Source of the DNA: Limnoperna fortunei
Taxonomy: Eukaryota > Mollusca > Bivalvia > Mytilida > Modiolidae
Assembly (NCBI GenBank): GCA_944474755.1
Contig: OX104113.1
Span: 26,726,432-26,790,431, forward strand
Direction of reading: 5' to 3'
DNA length: 64,000 nucleotides
The notes beneath the pieces are model-generated. The model did not search any database and was not told where the DNA came from. It saw only the letters and a program-made list of their open reading frames with translations. A program made the position numbers and the translations under genes. This document shows positions 58,010-64,000 of the stretch, in pieces (position 1 is the stretch's first letter; every line of letters begins with the position of its first letter).

Positions 58010-60720
58010 GCTTGCTTAAGTCTTCCACTATAAAAAAAATACATTTAATTCATGTAAATTGATGTCTTTATGAAAGCAAGATCTGATAATGTTTGCACAT
58101 CTAGTTGGGCGAGTAGTACAAGTGTTATCAACCATTACTTTACCCATACTGAATGTACACTGTACACATTGGGAAACATATGCTTAGGTGACCAGTTTCT
58201 TTTAATTTTCCTAGTTATTTATTAATTTGTTCTTAATTCTTAACCTTAGCAAGATTTATGAAGTCACACAGCATAGAATTATATGAAGGACATCCTTATG
58301 CAGTGGAAAAATAATAACAGTGGACACTGATAGATGCTCCCTAAATGTACCCCTAAAGAAATAAAACAGCAGTACATCGCATTCAACTATTCTCTAAGGG
58401 TGGGTGATAAACATCTAATTATACCAATTATTGCCATATAACCTTACATCATATCATATGGTTTTCAAATATTGTCAGTTTCTAAGGACAACATGAGGTA
58501 ACAATGTTACAAAACAGCAATAAACATATTACTGTTTGTTTTATAGATAATTTCCATCTTGGAAATAAATCTTACATTAACCTATATATTTTGGGTTTTG
58601 AATTAGCTAATAATACATGAGTAAATTAATAAACACAAAAAACCATTTATCGTCACATTCTATCCAAATTATATTGTATGAATCAGTTTGTCTAATGGTT
58701 TTGGAAAAAAGTACCCAATAAAACTAAGCCAGTTTGAAGGTCAAGAACACAAACCATGGGAGATACTAGTAACAAAAACTTAACTTGGGTAAAATAATGG
58801 TTTTTTGTGTATTGCATTCCTACCCATCTCTCTTCCAAACTCCAGGTTTGAAGTCAATATGTTGACAGTTCTGGAAAAATTTTCTTCACAAAACTATGAT
58901 AGACAGAAGGTTGGACAGACAATGCATAAACTATATGCTTGCCCCTTCAATCAGCATAAAATAGCTATTTCATTTCTCCATTTAGGTCATTTTTGATATG
59001 ATGATAATACAAGTGATGACAAGGTCATCTAACATGTATAAACACAGTAACAACTACAGAATTCAATTTATCTACGATTTTTAAAAGGAGATGAAAGAAA
59101 TCTTTTATTTCCTATCACATAATGTCTGGTGTGTATAGGTGTATAAATGTTATAAATGTACAGCATAAAACCATGGTGTTTATTGGGTTAGGGTTACTCG
59201 CTTCCAGTTTTTGTGTTTTTTGGATTTTGTTTCTTGTTGTATAAGTTTGTCTGAAGCAACATTTGTGAACCCCCAGACTTTTGGCTCTCGTTGTTCCATT
59301 GGTTTCTTTGCTATTTTGTTCCTACACATTATTTGTTAGAATGAATGCAAACATAAATTTTTAACTCTAAAATATTCAAATTTCCATAATTTAAGATGGT
59401 AAAATTGATAAAGTTTCAAATGCATTGGCACAAATTAGAAATAAACATGGATTTATTTACAAATATGTACAACAATGTATCACAGATTATAAACATCTTA
59501 TCAATAAATAATTCCTAGATAAAGTACTTGTAATTTGATCAAAGTAACTAAAAGAACAGAAATATTTGTCAATTGGATTATTTTTAATACTTAATAGAAC
59601 TTCAGCTTGTGTCAAATCTATTTCCATTCACTGAAGTAATTGAATACCTGTAAGCACGAAACTAGTCGAGGTTTCAAGGCATTCAACAGATAAATAGATT
59701 TCTAGTTTGTACTTAAGCACTTATATTAGCTTCTGATATTACTTCACTCTTCATTAAGTTACTATAAATGTTCTGTTAGTTAGAAATAATCTAGTTATCA
59801 TCATATGACGTCAAGCTTTCCCGTCTACAAACAACTTCACTCATATAGCGGAAACCTCTCATTGTCACTTAATTTCCTATGAACAATTTGACATTAATGT
59901 GAAGTCCATTCTTTTATATCTGAAAATGTAAACAAGATCATCAATAGTTTAAAAAAAAAGTGAAATTTTGTTGGAGAATACTGGTATGGCCTACCTTCCT
60001 GTTATTAATGTGAACAACACTTATGTGGAATACCAAATTCCCTAAATCATTAAATCTGTCTCAAAGGCAGACAATTTATCAATATAATCAGAGAATACTA
60101 TTCAAGTGCAAATATGAAACAACTAATTTCTTTAAACAAAATAATCAGCATATGTTGTCCAAAAAAGACTTTTTTTGGTATAATATATGAGACAAATAAT
60201 AAAAAGTCACAGAAAAAAACCTGTTTCTAAATATAGCCCATTGTTCCCATCCCTTAATCCTAATGTTCATCATCTTTAAGTTGATCCTCAATCTACATTA
60301 CATTTTTAGCAGAAAATCAATCTCCAATACATCATTCATGTATAAAAAGATTAAAATTGTCAGTTATATACAACTAAATATAGAACAGTAGACGATTCTA
60401 TATGTATTGTTAACAGTATGTGCACTTAAACAAGTACAGATGATAGTGTAGATCATGTTCTTCACAAAATCTATAGAATGAATGAATCTGTTTAAGAATT
60501 TTTCACTAAATTTAGTGCCATAGTTAAAATAAAATTAAAATACTTTAAATTGTTTGAAAAATTAACCATGTAATAGAAGTACATTTGACCTTCACGTTGT
60601 CATTCTGAATCCATTGTTTATGATGCACAGATAGATATATTTCTTTTGATATTTTAGTGGTAAATCAGGCAAATCCAGGCTCAGACAAACTATGTCAAGT
60701 CTTAGATCATAATTACAGTA
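58010..60720. other. Intergenic, mostly featureless
   Basis: AT-rich. TTTTTGTGTTTTTTGGATTTTG...TTTTGGCTCTCGTTGTTCCATTGGTTTCTTTGC at 59205-59315 resembles the reverse complement of 8700-8830 (AACAAGAGCCAAAAGCCAAG), indicating another dispersed repeat. Confidence 0.45.
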
Positions 60721-60928
60721 TCTTCTTTTTATTGCCATCAATATTATTTTCATGCAAGGCTTATGCAAAATAAGTAATAAAGATCATTAACATGACACCA
60801 TTTTGTTTAATTTTTATTGTTGTCACACTGGTAGTCTTTCTTATAGTTACCAGTAATTTTAATCTAATACATAGAAATAGTCATCAATAAAACAACACCC
60901 AGTTAGAACTTTTTCTTTTCATTTTTTT

Positions 60929-60956
60929 TTTGTTTTTTTTTTTTGGGGGGGGGGGG
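60929..60956. repeat. Homopolymer T then G run
   Basis: A T-rich run is followed by 12 consecutive G (60945-60956). It lies in the putative 3' UTR of the - strand gene, where it would read as C12A-rich. Confidence 0.85.
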
Positions 60957-61018
60957 TTCTTTTCTTATATTAAAAAATGTAAAGATAATGTTACCTACAG
61001 TTAATTTTGATAGAAATG

Positions 61019-61100
61019 TTAAAAGTATTCTGCCAGTCTTTGATCATCTCTTAATTTCTTGTCCAATGCCATATACTTGTGTGGAGCTGTTTCTTTATGT
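61019..61100 (-). CDS. Terminal exon of an unrecognised - strand gene
   Basis: On the - strand, acceptor TTTATTACAG precedes base 61100. The exon reads (AG)A CAT AAA GAA and runs 26 residues after the junction Arg to a TAA at 61021-61019: HKETAPHKYMALD, then KKLRDDQRLAEYF. The entry phase (2) matches the donor of the exon ending at 62177. Candidate poly(A) signals on the - strand lie at 60813-60818 and 60728-60733. The protein end is charged and probably helical. I do not recognise the family. Confidence 0.72.
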
Positions 61101-61102
61101 CT

Positions 61103-61968
61103 GTAATAAATAATAAATTATATGAGAAACTATACAACTTATAGTTGCTTCCACAGAAACAAGGTCGAGTGTTTAGAATAAATTGAAGAGAGATGGATTA
61201 AAAAGTATTGTATTTATTCTAAAGAATACTTTCTAATATAAATTACTTGAAAGAATTTTTTTTATTTAAAGCTATTGTTATAGTCAGAAAAATAAAGTTT
61301 TAACATGAAAATATAACTTACTGTAAGCAGAGAGATGTGAATATATAAAAAAAACAAAAAACTATCACAAACTTCACAAGATCTGAACAGAATGGAAAAA
61401 AATAAGAGCTGGAATTCATCAACAATGACAAATGGATGGATATATTGTCTTATTTCAGAAGAACATTTATCAGCTTACAGCTAAATTCTGAATTATGCTA
61501 TTAAATCAATGTAATAAGATGAATTAGTAAGTAGACTAGGGGACATTACCCAGGTATTTACTGTAAATTCAGAAATTAGTTTGTGCATTTATTATTGTGA
61601 TATAAAGACCCCTCTCTTACCGGTAAATGCAATTCTTTTTTGTGATTTGTTGAAGTTATAAAAACAATAATATAGCAAAGTGTTAATAATATCGACTATG
61701 ACGTCTAATTACTCGCACCCGTCAGGTTTTCTTAAATATTTGCCAACTGTATGCATACTTATTTGATTTCATTGACGTGTTTTGGGGAACTAGAAATAAT
61801 TACAAATATGTGTAGAATGCATAGACAGTTTGTAATGTAGACTGATCAGTATTTTGCTACTACCAAATAGAAGTTGTATTGTCTTTGTTTTATGTATAAT
61901 CTGATATTATTGATACCATCAATTTACAAAAATTTATAAGAACTGAACTTCAATTACCATTCCAAGTC
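61103..61968. other. Last intron of the - strand gene
   Basis: AT-rich. It lies between the amplified donor repeat and the acceptor TTTATTACAG at 61101-61110. No other feature is seen. Confidence 0.5.
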
Positions 61969-61970
61969 CA

Positions 61971-62209
61971 TGTGGATTTTAGTTACCTGGCTGATCTAAG
62001 TTCTAGCATGTGGATTTTAGTTACTTGGCTAATCTAAGTTCTAGCATGTGGATTTTAGTTACCTGGCTAATCTAAGTTCTAGCATGTGGATTTTAGTTAC
62101 CTTGCTAATCTAAGTTCTAACATGTGGATTTTAGTTACCTGGCTAATCTAAGTTCTAGCATGTGGATTTTAGTTACCTGGCTAATCTAAGTTCTAGCATG
62201 TGGATTTTA
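61971..62209 (-). repeat. 38-bp tandem repeat carrying copies of an exon end and its 5' splice donor
   Basis: The element TGTGGATTTTA recurs at 61971, 62009, 62047, 62085, 62123, 62161 and 62199, exactly 38 bp apart. On the - strand each unit is CACATGCTAGAACTTAG, then ATTAGCCAG|GTAACTAAAATC: the coding end of the exon at 62177 plus its donor. Six donor copies are present (62177, 62139, 62101, 62063, 62025, 61987), with small changes in some units. The most upstream copy is the true exon end. Confidence 0.9.
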
Positions 62210-62316
62210 AACAATGTCTCTTGACAGAAAGTCATATATTTCTCTTCATCTTCTTTGTTACAGGACAGTTGGTTCTGGTGGTACCAGGCTTGCTTCTCTG
62301 TCAACATTTGAGTCTC
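62177..62316 (-). CDS. Penultimate exon of the same - strand gene
   Basis: The acceptor is GTTCACAG and the 140-base exon starts at 62316, reading ETQMLTEKQAWYHQNQLS, then CNKEDEEKYMTFCQ, then ETLFKIHMLELRLA. It ends AG|GTAACT at 62177 (phase 2). The composition (Glu, Lys, Gln, Leu) suggests an alpha-helical or coiled-coil segment. The last 20-odd bases and the donor are copied in a tandem repeat immediately downstream in the gene. Upstream exons were not found between here and the window end, so the gene probably continues beyond 64000. Confidence 0.72.
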
Positions 62317-62318
62317 CT

Positions 62319-63675
62319 GTGAACATAACAATCATTATAAATATGTAAAATCCTCCTTCTGCCACCATAATAATAAGTCTTTCACATTATCACACATACA
62401 ATAAAAAAAATCGAAGATATCGACTTCCAAGTGTTCATAAAACAATAACTCAAGGAACAACAAATTCATGGTTGAAAATGCAAGTACATGTATTTTTTTT
62501 TCTTCTAAAATTGATTGGCAGACATGAGTCTGCCAAGGAAATTTACATATGTATGTTAATGTTTTTAATGACAAGACACATTTTTAGGAGATTTATCACT
62601 TCAGGAAGACTTAAATGATTAGACAATATTTATATCCAGGGGGGATAAGATATAATGATTTTCATTAATTTTAGTTTTCAAAACACTTCACAAAATCTGA
62701 GAGAAACAATAGTAAACAAAATATACTTTTCCAGTTTTACTTGAACACCATTTCATTTTTCATTGTTGTGGTACAATTGTACTCATAGCGCCAGACATAT
62801 TGTCAAGTGCTCTCCTTATATGTTATAGATTTTTAATGAAGCATGTTTATATCATCCACATACAAACCTCCTAGCAATGCATACCTCAAACATAATGAAA
62901 AACAATTTTTAAATGAATTTTTTTTATAACAATGTCATTTAACAGTATTGATTTTTGTTCCCAGTAAAAGTAAACTGAAATGTATCACATAAAAATGTAT
63001 GACATTATATTCAATGCTGCAGTCATTTTAGTAAATGAATTGAATTCACATAACTGAGGAAATCTATTTATTTTCTTTTGACATTTTTACACAATCAGTG
63101 CACTAATGTTTTAATTTTTAATTTTTTTTTAATTCAGCTGTTATATAATCCAGAAAAATGAGAAATATTTTTTCCTACAAATAATTGATGCAATAAACCA
63201 CAATTTTCAGTACAGCTGTCACAAAGGAATTGTGTGAAGGACCGTTTGTCAAAGGACGTCAATAATCTTGTTATTTGATGTAAACTAACCGACTTATTTA
63301 CTTACACATAGATAGAAAGGTTTTAGTAAGTTCATGACAAAGACTGACCAAGCTCACATGGTAACTCTCTAAATAAAACATTTTAGGTAGATGATGTATG
63401 TGTTCATATTCTTAACATTACTTTTTCCTAAATTTGAAATTTAAACTTAATTATACAAATCTTGAACAGAGAGCATAAACAAGCCATCTTCTTTTAAGCA
63501 AAAATATAAAAAGAAACAGCTAATTGTTCCAGAACAATTGAAAGATTCTCTCATGTTTTCAAAATATAGTATAACGTCAACTGTTCCTTTTAATAAATGA
63601 TGACAAGAAATAGCCAAATAAAGTAATTTTGAGATAACTAGACAAAGTCGATCTAGCGATCACTAATACCCCCGC
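62319..63675. other. Probable intron of the - strand gene
   Basis: No further exon could be supported. One candidate at 63306-63368 was examined and rejected on phase. Confidence 0.4.
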
Positions 63676-63677
63676 AA

Positions 63678-64000
63678 TTTGTAAAAATTTCTAACGTTTT
63701 TCGTGGACTGTGACCTTGAAATTTTATAGATTTCCACCAAAATCAATAGGCTTTTTACCAACAAAATATATAACAATATTTTACAGTTTCATTAAAATCG
63801 AATGCAAACTTTTTGAGTTATTGTCCGGAAACAACTTTTTTTCGTGGACTGTGACCTAGAAATTTGATGGATTTCCCCCAAAATCAATAGGCTTCTTACC
63901 AACCTGATATATAACAATATCCCAAAGTTTCATTCAAATCACATGCAAACTTTTTGAGTTATCGTCCGGAAATAACTTTTTTGTAAAAATTTCTAACGTT
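63678..64000. repeat. About 141-bp tandem repeat, running off the window
   Basis: CGTGGACTGTGACCT occurs at 63702 and 63843, with AAAATCAATAGGCTT, ACCAAC..ATATATAACAATAT, GTTTCATT.AAATC, ATGCAAACTTTTTGAGTTAT and GTCCGGAAA following in each. GTAAAAATTTCTAACGTT precedes the first unit and recurs at the very end of the window, so a further unit probably follows. Confidence 0.8.

Noticed and set aside
58805..58996. + strand 63-codon open frame
   Set aside because: No recognisable motif, no splice context and AT-biased composition like its surroundings.
61971..62209. CRISPR-like regular repeat
   Set aside because: Units are contiguous with no spacers and contain an exon end. The genome is eukaryotic.
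63306..63368. Possible - strand exon between TTTATTTAG and GTAAGT (reads SYHVSLVSLCHELTKTFLSM)
   Set aside because: It enters and leaves in phase 1, and joining it to the exon at 62316 would create TGA at the junction. No intermediate exon was found to fix the phase.

Overview
This is AT-rich animal nuclear DNA. Genes are split by GT..AG introns, coding density is very low and interspersed repeats are abundant. Several repeat families (a repeat with a CGAAACGCGCGTCTGGCG-type core, a repeat reading 'CATGCCATAAAACCTGGTTTAACCCACC'-like, Penelope-like retroelements, and tRNA-headed SINEs with a 'CAGCAATATTTCAGCTAT'-type body) are ones I associate from memory with bivalves, especially mussels (Mytilidae). 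A mussel-like bivalve is therefore the best guess. It is an inference from repeats, not from a marker gene.

The main gene occupies 1962-26677 on the + strand. Nine exons join in phase, with all introns GT..AG, into a 608-residue protein. An N-terminal Ser/Arg-rich region with tandem RRTS/RRGS motifs is followed by two C2 domains and a synaptotagmin-type C-terminus (HW...P.RP...YWHP). No transmembrane segment is visible. Neither C2 domain keeps the acidic Ca2+-binding loops: both have NPYVK where Ca2+-binding synaptotagmins have DPYVK, and the second Asn codon is assembled across an intron. I read it as a Ca2+-independent, cytosolic, synaptotagmin-like adaptor of the Syt12/15/17 type. Intron 1 is about 14 kb and holds fragments of Penelope-like elements in both orientations. 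Intron 5 holds a 55-bp minisatellite.

From about 27 kb to 60.7 kb I see no host gene. This stretch is a repeat landscape. It has three Tc1-like DNA transposons plus a truncated copy of one of them, and foldback elements at 29992-30216 and in two near-identical copies at 45.8-46.1 and 46.7-47.0 kb. A 5'-truncated LINE is inserted inside a 39-bp tandem array (48.04-49.96 kb). There are also several SINEs, more Penelope fragments, micro- and minisatellites and a LINE 3' tail.

At the right end, a second gene runs on the - strand. Its last two coding exons are 62316-62177 and 61100-61019, and the rest lies upstream of or beyond the window. The product is not recognised. The end of the penultimate exon, including its 5' splice donor, has been tandemly amplified: six 38-bp units each carry a copy of the coding end plus a GT donor. 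This is the most unusual structure in the window.
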